Position numbers and translations under genes: made by a program. Below, in pieces: positions 50,471-61,871 of a DNA stretch of 64,000 nucleotides. Where the stretch lies: positions 186,001-250,000 of the forward strand of contig JAPJBO010000094.1 of assembly GCA_030068145.1 (NCBI GenBank), in the 5' to 3' direction. The stretch comes from Diplonema papillatum. Taxonomy: Eukaryota; Euglenozoa; Diplonemea; Diplonemida; Diplonemidae. Below the pieces are notes generated by a model. The model was not told where the DNA came from. It saw only the letters and a program-made list of their open reading frames with translations, and did not search any database. Positions within the stretch are counted from its first letter, which is position 1; the number at the start of each line of letters is the position of its first letter.

Positions 50471-51053
50471 CCGAAACCCAGCGACAACACTGGTTATGAG
50501 AACGCTATGAACGTGTATTGTACTATACGCTTTCATGGTCCTTTGGATTGAGTACGGACCTTCCGTGTTGGACCACCGCGAACACCGCACTCAACCGTAA
50601 CTATCAACAAAGCAATGGACCGACGCTCACCTGCCACCCGAGAGGTCGAAAAGGGGTGAAGCGGTCACATGTGAAGCTGCACACCAAACCTGGAAGATAC
50701 ATTCCAAGTGTATTGCCGTTCGTTTCCTCGAACCACCTGTGTGTTCTCACCCTGCACATATCCTAGTCCAGTTCAAGATCCCTCAATACATCATGCTCTG
50801 TCCCACGGAGCTCATTTACACTTCCACGCACCCGCTTCTTCCCTCGCTATTCGTACATTCTTTAGTGTTTCGTACTCCGTTCTCGATCTCCCGCGTTTCT
50901 ACGCACTTCGTACCCACAACGTCGTCATTATTTCGAACGCTCAGCACTTTTCAGGTTTGAGCGTTCAGTCCAGCTGGTGTCGTGTAGAGGGTTGTTCATT
51001 AAGAGTTTCACTCAAAGGGACTCAATCCGTTTGGGTTTGCAGTATCCGTAACC
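50471..51053. other. no supported gene
   Basis: Mixed-composition DNA; short plus-strand frames lack recognisable features. Confidence 0.4.
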
Positions 51054-51551
51054 GTGCGCTGCGGGAGGCATTCTTGGTCTGTGAGACATGGAGTGCCGCG
51101 TTCTCGGCCAGCAGTCAAGTGTGATTATGCACGTACTGAAGATGGCCTGGCCTACCTTCGGGTTCAAGTTTGGGCCGCTCAGAGTGCAGGACTTCCGCTG
51201 AATACGCGTCGTATTTACTACGGGTGTCCCGGCGAGGTCCAAAACACTAACCCCATGGCCGCATACGATTTGCTGGTCGCGCCCCCCGCCTCTGCGACAC
51301 TGCAGACGAGCACCATCGGTAGGGCATTGCCGATTATGACACTGAGGGGGCATACCGGTAGAATCCCATTCGTAACCCTGATTTTGGTTCCCCCATTCCC
51401 ATATGAAGCTTCAACTGCCCTCGTAAACGTGCATATCTCTGCAGCGGTCTCAAGATCCTCGCGTGAAGCCGAGGTCTTCAGTCAGCTTCAAGGCGAGTCT
51501 CTTGAGGAACCCGAAGCACCTTACGAAGTCAAGTGCTACGCCGTAGAGTGA
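51054..51551 (+). CDS. hypothetical protein, exon-like open frame
   Basis: Up to 165 codons without a stop, ending at a TGA at 51549-51551; the 5' edge has no ATG. The central part (GLAYLRVQVWAAQSAGLPLN, PIMTLRGHTGRIPFV, LVNVHISAAVSRSSREAEVF) alternates hydrophobic and polar residues like a beta-rich domain. It might be the 3' exon of a gene that starts upstream. No family can be named. Confidence 0.35.
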   Translation: MRCGRHSWSVRHGVPRSRPAVKCDYARTEDGLAYLRVQVWAAQSAGLPLNTRRIYYGCPGEVQNTNPMAAYDLLVAPPASATLQTSTIGRALPIMTLRGHTGRIPFVTLILVPPFPYEASTALVNVHISAAVSRSSREAEVFSQLQGESLEEPEAPYEVKCYAVE

Positions 51552-51783
51552 GTTGCCCGCCAGGAGCACCCCTTCGATCTGAGACGCTATGTCAAACGCT
51601 ATGTCGCATGCCTCAAAAAGTTGTCCCGAGGGTAGATTGAAATGGCTTCCAGTTGGAAGGAAGGTACAGCCTCTACGAAAACTGGATGACTCTCCTTGAA
51701 GGAAAGAGCTCAGCCCCACGCCGCGCCGTCGTGGCATCGTCGTTTGAATCGTCGCGAACAGCAGCATAAAAAAGAAAGAGAAA

Positions 51784-52794
51784 ATGATCGTAGACGGAGG
51801 CGCGCTGGTTGTCGGCGGCAACAGGCTGGGCTTCGGTCTGGGAGGCGTTGTGGACCGAAAGATCCCGCCGGCAGGTCACCGGAAGGCGATCGTGCTCGCG
51901 AGCATGTACCAGCGCATCCCGAATGACGTCCTGGAAAGGGCGGAGGGCAAGACACCCAGCAGCTTCGCCGTGCTGCGGGTTCCGTGGAGGGACGACGGAC
52001 GACACAAGGACTACAGCGTCGTCATGGGCAAAGGCGACGCGAAGATGGCGCTGTGGTACACGCACTCGCTGCCGAGAGGCAGCACGCTAGAGGACGCCCT
52101 GCACCAGATCGAGACGGTCAACGCGTCGGAGGAACGGGTTCTGAAGTACCAGATCATGTTCGCTGACGGCTCCCGGCTTCGGTTTGAAAGAGAGCACGTC
52201 ACCGACCCCAGGACCCTGCAGTGCAAGGAGTTCTACTCGATCCCTCGTAACGCGGCGGCCGCCAAGGTGCGGCCCGCCACGTTCACCACCAACGCCAAAG
52301 GGCACCTGAAGACCCGGAAGAAGCTCCCTCTGGGCACCAACTCGCTGACGCCGTCCGTCAAGTCTGCGTACAGTGAGCAGTCGTTCACGACCCGCTCCGC
52401 GAACTTCGCGTTCACACCGGTCGGCTTCACCCGTTTCCGCGTGAAGCCGAACGCCAACTACGACGGCGTCCGCCCGACCTTGCGCGAGAGATCCCTCCGG
52501 GCGTACCACTACCGCCCGCGGCCCCTGTACACCAAGATCAACGGCTCGTACACGGTCTCCGTCGTCGGCAACGACTTCCCCGTCGCCGACAACGTGGCCG
52601 CGTCGCTCAACCAGAGGCCGCGCACCTCTTCCCAGCGCCGCACGGCCCACAACGACGCGTCTGAATCCCCCTTGCACGTACAACACGCCCAACCACTGCC
52701 ATGGATCCGCCCCCAGACAGCACCTGCGCCGCGTGTTCCCCGGGGCCCAGCGACCCCAGGCGGCACTCCCCCGGATCACCCACTCGGCGAATGA
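51784..52794 (+). CDS. hypothetical protein, 336 codons
   Basis: ATG at 51784 in an A-rich context (GAGAAAATGATC), stop at 52792-52794. GC-rich third positions match those of the kinesin exons and differ from the AT-rich surroundings, which supports real coding. The N-terminal half is mixed alpha/beta (PAGHRKAIVLASMYQRIPND, DYSVVMGKGDAKMALWYTHS). The middle is basic with Ser/Thr/Pro, and the end is Pro-rich (QTAPAPRVPRGPATPGGTPP), probably disordered. No signal peptide or membrane segment is evident. No family is recognised. It may be a single-exon gene or the main exon of one. Confidence 0.55.
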   Translation: MIVDGGALVVGGNRLGFGLGGVVDRKIPPAGHRKAIVLASMYQRIPNDVLERAEGKTPSSFAVLRVPWRDDGRHKDYSVVMGKGDAKMALWYTHSLPRGSTLEDALHQIETVNASEERVLKYQIMFADGSRLRFEREHVTDPRTLQCKEFYSIPRNAAAAKVRPATFTTNAKGHLKTRKKLPLGTNSLTPSVKSAYSEQSFTTRSANFAFTPVGFTRFRVKPNANYDGVRPTLRERSLRAYHYRPRPLYTKINGSYTVSVVGNDFPVADNVAASLNQRPRTSSQRRTAHNDASESPLHVQHAQPLPWIRPQTAPAPRVPRGPATPGGTPPDHPLGE

Positions 52795-55220
52795 ACTCGG
52801 GATGACTTCAATTGATGGTGGAAGAGCTTAACGAGTTGCAGACAACAGGGTGTGCTTTGAAGCTTTGTGTGACGATGGTCAACCTTGTTCGCGATCGTAG
52901 CATACCTGCTGCGCCCTGCAGTGTAAGCCTTGCAGATAGCCGGGAGAAGACAGGCGTTCTGGTGAGTCGCAGTCACAAACAGGGCCGGTGCTCTAAGGCT
53001 TTCTAATTTCTACCTGGCTGTGACGTGCCACGAACATCAGACACATCGCTACACGCAGCTGCCGCGCTGACAATGGTCTGCCAAATGCGTCCGTGACATT
53101 GAAGAACCCGAAATTCGGTGCAGATAGAAACCGGTCCAAGCACGTTTTTGCATTCGCCACGAGGCTCGAAAGAATGTGAATAGGAACACCAGAAGTTCGA
53201 CAAGAGTGGTCACAATTCGGCCATCGACGACGGATGCTCAGCAACCTGATCGCGTACCTGAAACCCCCACGCACAAACCTGGCTCAGTCTGCGCAGCAAT
53301 GTGCTTCAACTCTGAGCCAAATATTGTGTGAAAATCACCGATAAAAAGGAGGTTCTTCACTTCTTCTCCTCATCTTCTGTTCCTCGGATGGCTTTCTTTG
53401 GAGTCCTCGAGCCGAGCAAAGTCTCCGAAATAGGGGGTTTAGACACAGGGTCCGCATGGTAGACGGGGTGACTCGTAGCATGAGTGGTGGCTGTGGCACA
53501 TCGCCGTCATGTTTGCAGATTCTCAGGTTCGGGGCTGATGATAGTCCGTCTTGTATCCGTGGCTTCAAGGACCGAAACACGGAGCAGATAGGACACGATG
53601 TAGAGCACCCGGAAAGAGTTAACCGCAATTGTTTTGTAGCACACCAATCAAACAAACTATCTCTCCCCCCGCCTTGTTTCTTTCCTAACGCAACGTCGTA
53701 GCGTCCAGCGCAGTACCGTTAGTTGTCGGCTCCGTTCCCACCTGTTTTCCCGGTTATCGGAAACACGTGGTTCAAGTTCATCCCGTTAGTAGTTTTGTTA
53801 CTACTGCTGCCGGGGGTTCGAAACCAACTCTTTTCCGCGCTCGGAAAACCAATGCTATGGTGCGTGCTCTGCATTCGTTTTCGCTCAACTGCGAATGTAT
53901 AGCATGAACGCCGCACTGGGGCAAAATGCAGCTTTCACCCAAGGCTCACCCACTCAAACCTCGACTTGTACACGGGAACTGGACCACCGACCGGACACAC
54001 GTGGCTCTCGCAGTCCGACTGCCTGTGTCACACTGACGGGTTTCTTGCTGCTGTCTCTCTGCTTGAAGTGTTTTCTGGAAGGCAGAAAGAGCCTTGCACC
54101 TTGTATTCCGATGCATGACTTCTTGCCCTGTAAAAGGGTCATCGACAGAACGACATCTCCTTGGGCAAACGGAAGCTTACAATCCACAGTCCTCTTCATC
54201 GTGTCCGGGGTTAACACGCTGCACCAATCATAGTGTATGACCGGCGAAACCGACGTTCACAAGCGCAACAATGGAATGCAGTTCTTTGTGTCAACAATGC
54301 ATTGTTGGTGCTAAAAATTAGTTGTTGGCAGCGTACTACATGAAACTTACCAAAGCAGGTGAGTCCCGCTAGTGCGCACAAACAAAAAGTGCACAATGCT
54401 GGCCGTATTTGCACGTCTCAACATGCGGTACGGGTCGGGCCAGTTCTGCTTTCCGCGCAGAGACGCATCCTTTTCTGTTTTCCCGCCAAAACCTGCAGAT
54501 ATCGTGCCCGAGATGAGGCCGCCTGCCGTCCGTGTATTGCGTAACTCCCTTTTTTTTGAGCCAGTCCCCGGAGCTGCAATGGGTTGCTTTAGATGTTGAA
54601 AGCTGTCTCGGATTCTTGTATACTCTGCCTGCCCTCCTGCAATCCTGGGCATCAGGAACACGAGGTATTGTTGTCAAGTAAGAATAAGAGAAACCTACGA
54701 TCACCCAGTCGGTCTCGTGAGATTCGCACTGTAAGAATGAGAGAAACTTACGATCAGGTCTTGTGAGGTGCACACTTCCATGACAAGGCTGTGTGCGGAA
54801 ACTAGTTTACTGTCTTGAACGAAGGTCTGATCGGCTGTAGCGTGCAGACTTGGGGCCACAATGAAGCGGGTTCGAATCAAGCCCCCCGGGCGGAGTGATC
54901 GCGGCTATTCCACAGCATCTTAGCATTCTGATGGTCCACCAGCACGAGTGGGGACTGGCCCTACTTTCGAACCTATAGGAGTCTTCCCCGTTTCCCCCAC
55001 GCGACAGTTCAGTTTATTTTTCGCAAGAAAAAGAAGGAAAAGAAGAAAGAAGGAAACCAGAAAACACATGTGCGAACTCAAAGAAACAAACCGAATTGCT
55101 TCGCCCCTTGCCTTCCCCGCTGTTGCATCAGTTCATCGTCAGGGCCTTGAAGGTGTAGTTACGCGCACAGCTAATCACGCTTCACCTGTCCAAAGCTCAG
55201 TGTATCCAGCTGACGTACAT
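52795..55220. other. long stretch without a supported gene
   Basis: No frame has recognised motifs, tandem repeats or splice-bounded coding bias. Two GGTTCGAA-like words (53814 and 54883) recall a tRNA B box but lack matching arms. Confidence 0.4.
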
Positions 55221-55221
55221 G

Positions 55222-55400
55222 AAGGGGTTCCAGGGGGGGAGATCATAACGCTAGACAGTTATACCTCGCGCAGGCAGGGTAGGAATATTGGACCAGAGTA
55301 GTTGGAGAGGGTGGGTGCCGTTGGTATGCAATGGCACCCCGTGAAACAGCAACCGACGTCGCACAGGAGTGAGCCACTAGGAAAAGCCAACTAGCAAGTA
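55222..55400 (+). repeat. decayed duplicate of the kinesin 5' region
   Basis: 55222-55400 aligns with 55817-55995: ACCTCGCGCAGG(CA)GGGTAGGA, then GGAGAGGGTG(G/T)GTGCCG, then GCAATGGCAC, which in the second copy contains the kinesin start codon. The first copy has indels and stops soon after its ATG. Confidence 0.75.
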
Positions 55401-55927
55401 TTTTCATCCTCTACGCCCGCTCTGAAATCATGTTTCCTACTTGAAAGTTTGAACCGGAATGGTGGAAATGGTGCCCGGCAAGCACCGGGTGAAAGCGCTT
55501 GCGCGTATACCGAACGCATACAGGTCGACCACTGGTGTCTGCGAACAAACCAGCGTGCCCAAAGCAGGCGCACACACACCGTGGACGAGTAACAAAAGTT
55601 TGTTTTTCTTGACTCTTTTTGTTGGTCTCTTAACCCGACCAGGAATAAGCAAAACGAAGTTCTTAGCGGTCCTCTGCGCGGGATCAACAGGGACTGCCGC
55701 AAGTCCCCATTCAAAGTATCCCTCCGGCGCGTCATCCGCAGCTTTCTGCTTCCGCGAAAGGAGACACAAAATCGCACGAAGGCTTTCCCACTCCCGACAA
55801 ACAGGAACGTAACCAAAGGGGTTCAGCGGGGGTGAGCACAAACGCTATACAGATCTACCTCGCGCAGGGTAGGATTGTTGAACAAGGGCATTCCCCCGTT
55901 GGGGAGGGTGTGTGCCGCCGGGGAGCA

Positions 55928-58900
55928 ATGGCACAAGCCAACAGCAACGGCGTCGCGAAGGACCCGTTGAGCTACTTGGAAAAGACAACGAGCAAAGCCC
56001 GGACGGCGAAGCCCGTGGGAGACAGGGTCACGGTGGCTGTAAGGGTCCGCCCGGTGCTATGCGGAGATCGGTACGCGCACAGCCCCGATGGCGAAGGGGA
56101 CATGCTGCAGGCAGCGGTTATCGGGGACCCGGTGAACAGCATCGTGACCACCAACGACGGGAAGCGGAAGAAGGACTTCGCCTTCGACTACGTCTTCACG
56201 GACGACCAGTACGAGATCTACGACTGCATCGGCAAAGACATGCTGCGGGAAGCGTTCGCTGGGTACAACGTCTGCCTCTTCGCGTACGGTCAAACCGGAT
56301 CTGGTAAGACGTACACTGTGCAAGGCCTGCCAGGGGCGGGGCTTCCGTCGGATATGCACCACAACACGGAGAACGAAGGTCTGCTGCCCCGGCTGATCGG
56401 GGACCTGTTCCGGGTGATGCAGGGGAAGATGGAGGACCCGAACTTGAACATCAAGGTCACGATGTCGGTGGTCGAGATCTACAACGAAAAGTGCCGCGAC
56501 CTGCTGCCGACGGTCGCGCAGCCGAGGGGTGCGGAGCCGGTGAACTTGGACATCAAGGAGACCATCGACAAGAAGATCGTGGTCGCCGGGCTTGCGCAGC
56601 ACACCGTGCTGGGAGCTGAGAGGGTCCTCGAGCTGCTGACCATCGCGAACAAAAACAGGCAGGTGGCCGAGACGAAGATGAACGAAGCATCGTCCCGCAG
56701 CCACATCATCGCGCAGCTCTACATTGTCCAGCGGTACAAGGACCCGTCCATCGACACCAAAGACGTCGAATCCCTCATCACCGTCGTCGATCTCGCCGGC
56801 TCCGAGCGGCAGTCGAAGACGGAGGCTCAGGGCACGCAGTTCACCGAGGCCAAGCACATCAACCACTCGCTGCTGGTCCTCGGCAAGGTGCTCAACTCGT
56901 TCTCGACGGACCGCAGCGGGGGCAAGAAGCACCTGCCCCTCCGCGACTCGAAGCTCACGCGCCTCCTGTCCGAGTCGTTCGGCGGCAACAGCAAGACTTG
57001 GATGCTCGCCACCGCCTCCCCGTCGCTCTACAACTGGAGCGAATCCGTATGCCTCCTCCGTTTCTGAACAGGATCCACACCCCGTCCTCCGCTTTTGTGC
57101 ATCGCATCGCGCGGGGCGAACAAATACGAAAGCCCGTATATACAAGTAGACCAACATTGCAGTGTAAGAGTGTTGTCTACAACCTGTCTGCAATCTGTCT
57201 GTCTCCTTCTGTACAGGTGCTGAGATAGCCACCATGTGTGAGAGAAGCTGTCCCGGGAGGCCACTCCACCAGACCCCAAAAAGACTTTGCCCCGCCCCAG
57301 CCAGCCCGGAGGAATCCTGGCAAGTGGTTCTTATGCCGGCCGGAAGGTGATCTTGCTGCGGCAATCAGTTTTTAAGTCCAACATTGCGGCGTAAGAGTGT
57401 TATCTCTCCCACTGGCGTGAATTGGCGTCCATCTCCTTCTGCACAGGGTGCACATCCCGTCTCCGCTTTCGTGTATCACGCTGAACCTGGATCGCAAGAA
57501 CGAAGTGCGTATTGTTAAGGTGAACATTGCGGCGTGTGCATGTTCCGTACGTGGGTCTGCGTGCGTTCTCCTTCCGTGTACAGCAACCTTCTTCCTCACA
57601 ACCAGCAACCCCGCACAGCAATCGACGCTGAACTACGCATCGAATGCGAAGTTGATCACGAACCACGCGAAGCTGAACCAGCTCGAAAGGGCGCTCGAGA
57701 TGAAGGACTTGAAGGAGCGCAATGCGAAGCTCGAGACCCAGCTCGACACCATAAAGCGGAAGACCGAGCAGATGCAGCGCCAACTCGACAAGCTCCGCAG
57801 GGAGAACGACCTCCTGATGGACGCCCAAGGCCTCAACGGCAACTCTGCCCTCGACAGCAGCCGCCGCATCGACGAAGAAGGCACGAAGTTGTTGTCCCTA
57901 AGGGACCAGCTGAAGACAGAGGTGGACGAGTTGGCCGTCGACGACACGGAGATCTTGCATTCGGCCCGAAGGGACTACAGGCTGAGCTCGTGGATGAAGG
58001 ACAGCACGCCTGTCAACAACATGTACATAGGGCGAGCGAAGGTGTCCCTGAAGAACATCATCGAGCAGACGTCGAAGAATTTCAAGCTGGAGCTCAGCAA
58101 CGAGTCAGGCGTGCAGGTGTCCACGAAGGAAAAAGCGACCCTCATGGTGAAGATCTACCCGGTCGACGCGAAGGTCTGTGTTCATATCATTCTAGTCGTG
58201 GGGCGGCATTGATCACAGACAAGGTCCAGCTGCCATCCGACCAACTTAGACCAAGTCAGGCCACCCCAGGGTAAAGTCCAACTGCAACCCGACCAAGTGA
58301 AACCACCATGCTCCATCCAGCTTACATCAGACCCAGTCAGGCTACCTCAGGAAAAAATCCAACTTCCGCGTTTGTTCGCTCAAGGTTGGAAGGGACGATC
58401 ATCAACACGCCATGCTAGAGTGGGAGTTACGTGTTCGGCAACCAGTCCGCTCTGCCTGTGGCGAACCGCCTTTGCGGGCTCGGGCTCAGCGCAAGCGCCA
58501 GGCCTCGAGGCTTGCCATAACTGCAAGCACCATGCCCTGAGGCTCGCCATAACTGCAAGCGCCAGGCCCCGAGGCTTGCCATAACTGCAAGCACCATGCC
58601 TTGAAGCTCGCCATAACTGCAAGCGCCAGGCCCCGAGGCTTGCCATAACTGCAAGCACCATGCCCTGAGGCTCGCCATGACTGCAAGCACCATGCCCTGA
58701 GGCTCGCCACAACTGCAAGCACCATGCCCTGAGGCTCGCCACAACAGCAAGCACCATGCCCTGAGGCTCGCCACAACTGCAAGCGCCAGGCCCCGAGGCT
58801 TGCCATAACTGCAAGCACCATGCCCTGAGGCTCGCCATAACTGCAAGCACCATGCCCTGAGGCTCGCCACAACTGCAAGCACCATGCCCTGAGGCTCGCC

Positions 58901-61314
58901 ACAACAGCAAGCACCATGCCCTGAGGCTCGCCACAACTGCAAGCGCCAGGCCCCGAGGCTTGCCATAACTGCAAGCACCATGCCCTGAAGCTCGCCATAA
59001 CTGCAAGCACCATGCCCTGAGGCTCGCCACAACAGCAAGCACCATGCCCTGAGGCTCGACACAACTGCAAGCGCCAGGCCCCGAGGCTTGCCATAACTGC
59101 AAGCACCATGCCCTGAAGCTCGCCATAACTGCAAGCACCATGCCCTGAGGCTCGCCACAACCGCAAGCACCATGCCCTGAGGCTCGCCACAACTGCAAGC
59201 GCCAGGCCCCGAGGCTTGCCATAACTGCAAGCACCATGCCCTGAAGCTCGCCATAACTGCAAGCACCATGCCCTGAGGCTCGCCACAACCGCAAGCACCA
59301 TGCCCTGAGGCTCGCCACAACTGCAAGCGCCAGGCCCCGAGGCTTGCCATAACTGCAAGCACCATGCCCTGAGGCTCGACACAACTGCAAGCGCCAGGCC
59401 CCGAGGCTTGCCATAACTGCAAGCACCATGCCCTGAGGCTCGCCACAACAGCAAGCACCATGCCCTGAGGCTCGCCACAACTGCAAGCGCCAGGCCCCGA
59501 GGCTTGCCATAACTGCAAGCACCATGCCCTGAGGCTCGCCACAACAGCAAGCACCATGCCCTGAGGCTCGACACAACTGCAAGCGCCAGGCCCCGAGGCT
59601 TGCCATAACTGCAAGCACCATGCCCTGAGGCTCGCCACAACTGCAAGCACCATGCCCTGAGGCTCGCCACAACAGCAAGCACCATGCCCTGAGGCTCGCC
59701 ACAACTGCAAGCGCCAGGCCCCGAGGCTTGCCATAACTGCAAGCACCATGCCCTGAGGCTCGCCACAACTGCAAGCACCATGCCCTGAGGCTCGCCACAA
59801 CAGCAAGCACCATGCCCTGAGGCTCGCCACAACAGCAAGCACCATGCCCTGAGGCTCGCCACAACTGCAAGCACCATGCCCTGAGGCTCGCCACAACAGC
59901 AAGCACCATGCCCTGAGGCTCGACACAACTGCAAGCGCCAGGCCCCGAGGCTTGCCATAACTGCAAGCACCATGCCCTGAAGCTCGCCATAACTGCAAGC
60001 ACCATGCCTGAGGCTCGCCATAACTGCAAGCACCATGCCCTGAGGCTCGCCACAACTGCAAGCGCCAGGCCCCGACGCTTGCCATAACTGCAAGAACCAT
60101 GCCCTGAAGCTTGCCATAACTGCAAGCACCATGCCCTGAGGCTCGCCATAACTGCAAGCACCATGCCCTGAGGCTCGCCACAACTGCAAGCGCCAGGCCC
60201 CGAGGCTCGCCACAACTGGCACGCAGTAGTCTGCCGACTGGTAGCAGCCGTCCCGTCGCACATGCGCAGAAGCAACCACCCCACACACACAGGGCGCGCC
60301 GGTGACAACGGCCCCTCCGAACACGGAGCAAGGGCTGCTCGGGCAGCGGGTTGACTTCGTCGTGCACATCATTGGTGCCTGCAACATCCCTCAGGTATTC
60401 TTCCCGTATTATTGTAGCTGTAAGAACTTCTCAGCGAGAAGCCGAGAGAGCACCTTACCCCATGTACTTAAACCACACATCGCTGAATGCTCAAGAATTT
60501 TATTCCGCTGCCATTGCATTCGGGGGCTGGCGACCACTACTACAACTGTGTGCAGCACCCCGCCCAGGAGGGTGCAGACACAACAGTCCCACCCCCCGAC
60601 ACGGCTGCTGTGGGTAGAGTGTAAATTCATCGCAGTTCGCACCATACCTAACGTGTACAAACGCACTCACACCGCTCCATACAGTGCTATCGTCACAGGG
60701 ATTCAGCATCCTCTTCCAAACACAGCACACCTCAAACAGGAATACAGCAGCACCGTGTACTGCAAGTACGTGTACAAATGGGCCGAGAAAGACTCGTACA
60801 AGACCAGCGACGCAAAGGGGACGAACCCGGAGTTTGACTTCCGAAAGCGCTTCGCATTTTCGAAGGTGTGCAATCTTTTCTACGTGCTCCGCGCCTGATT
60901 TCTGTCCTATCGAGTGCATGAGTGGGCCACGAATATTCTCTGAGTGAACCCGCTTGCTCTGTTGCAAATACGAGACGGTGCCAAAAAGGGGAGGTGGGGT
61001 TTGGGCAGACGAAATCCGGCGAAGTACGATGTCTGCAAAAAATCATGTTGCTCGGGAAGGTCGCCAGTTGCAAATCCGCTGTCCACGTACAGGTGAGTCT
61101 GAGTTTAGTGCTAGGGGGGGGGGTGCAAGCGTCCGGCAATAACGACCTTCGTGTTGGTGCCTTGATTTTCCTGACCTCTATTGCAGCGCGCAATGGGCCC
61201 TCAGAGTATTTTGCCCGAACTGTAGCACCTAGAACCACAAAACTGCCCCTCAGATGAATGTCGGTCTGGTCGAGTACTTCAGAAGCGACAACGTGATCAC
61301 ATTCGAGGTCATTG
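55928..61314 (+). CDS. kinesin with N-terminal motor, coiled coil and C2-like domain
   Basis: Microtubule motor. Exons supported by GT-AG sites and frame: 55928-57046, 57619-58173, 60293-60394, 60740-60865 and 61254 to about 61314; the 3' end is uncertain. Exon 1 (373 codons) has the motor: VTVAVRVRP, P-loop GQTGSGKT (121-128), switch I NEASSRSH (252-259), switch II DLAGSE (288-293) and HLPLRDSKLT (335-344). The motor ends across intron 1 as NWSES/QSTLNYASNAK. Exon 2 continues with a coiled coil (LERALEMKDLKERNAKLETQ). Exons 3-5 read VDFVVHIIGACNIPQ, YVYKWAEKDSYKTSD with NPEFDFRKRFAF, and GLVEYFRSDNVITFEV. That succession is a C2-like fold, suggesting membrane cargo as in kinesin-3/KIF28-type motors. 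I chose ATG 55928 because the upstream frame has no ATG. Intron 2 holds a large repeat. Confidence 0.9.
58490..60220. repeat. 32-bp tandem repeat in kinesin intron 2
   Basis: About 54 units of 32 bp, containing CTCGCCATAACTGCAAGCAC and CATGCCCTGAGG; a common variant has GCCAGGCCCCGAGG. The period is not a multiple of three and no unit has a minus-strand stop. All three minus frames therefore stay open for more than 630 codons. I read these as artefacts of the repeat. Confidence 0.95.
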
Positions 61315-61539
61315 GTGTATGAGCAAGGCCGCGCACTCCGGCTCAGGTTCGGCGCATCCGCTCGTGCTTTGCAGTCACCGTCGCACTAACGCCGCTAGGG
61401 TGCAATACCAGCACGAAGGAAGGCGTTTGCGGAAGCAGCTGTTCCAGATGCAGTGCCGCACCGTGCAGCGAAAATATTGCAACGGACGCGGCATGAAGCT
61501 GGGCCTTGACCAGTCCTAGCCCACGGCTAGGCCTCGGCT

Positions 61540-61871
61540 AGACCCTGGCTGGGCTTTGGTTGTGCATGAGCCCTTCCTGGGCCCATGCCCTTAAACCCCG
61601 ACAAACGGCACAAACCCAGCGGCATGTAGACTACGGCGTATCGCAGGCCGACCTGCATCACCGTTTTTTTGTGTTCAATTCAACGGTTGAGTACCCTGGC
61701 TAGGCTTTGGTTGCGTTGAGCCCTTCCTGGGTCCATGCACTTAAACCGCGACAAACGGCACAAAACCAGCAGCATCTAGACAACGGCGTATCGCTGGCCG
61801 ACCCACATCACCGTTTTTCTTTTTTTTTTTTTGTGTTCAGTAACGAATCAGTTCAACGGTTGAAGACCCTG
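61540..61871 (+). repeat. 150-bp tandem duplication
   Basis: 61540-61689 and 61690-61871 share CTTTGGTTG, GAGCCCTTCCTGGG, CGACAAACGGCACAAA, ACGGCGTATCGC, CATCACCGTTTTT and TTCAACGGTTGA. The second copy has a longer poly-T run. It lies downstream of the last kinesin exon I can support. Confidence 0.85.

Noticed and set aside
53805-54895. tRNA genes suggested by GGTTCGAAACC and GGTTCGAATCA
   Set aside because: The surrounding bases do not form a T arm of five pairs, and no A box or acceptor stem is found at the right distance.
58380-60387. Three overlapping minus-strand frames of 633-646 codons
   Set aside because: They are the three phases of a 32-bp tandem repeat inside a kinesin intron; no unit has a stop, so length is not evidence of coding.
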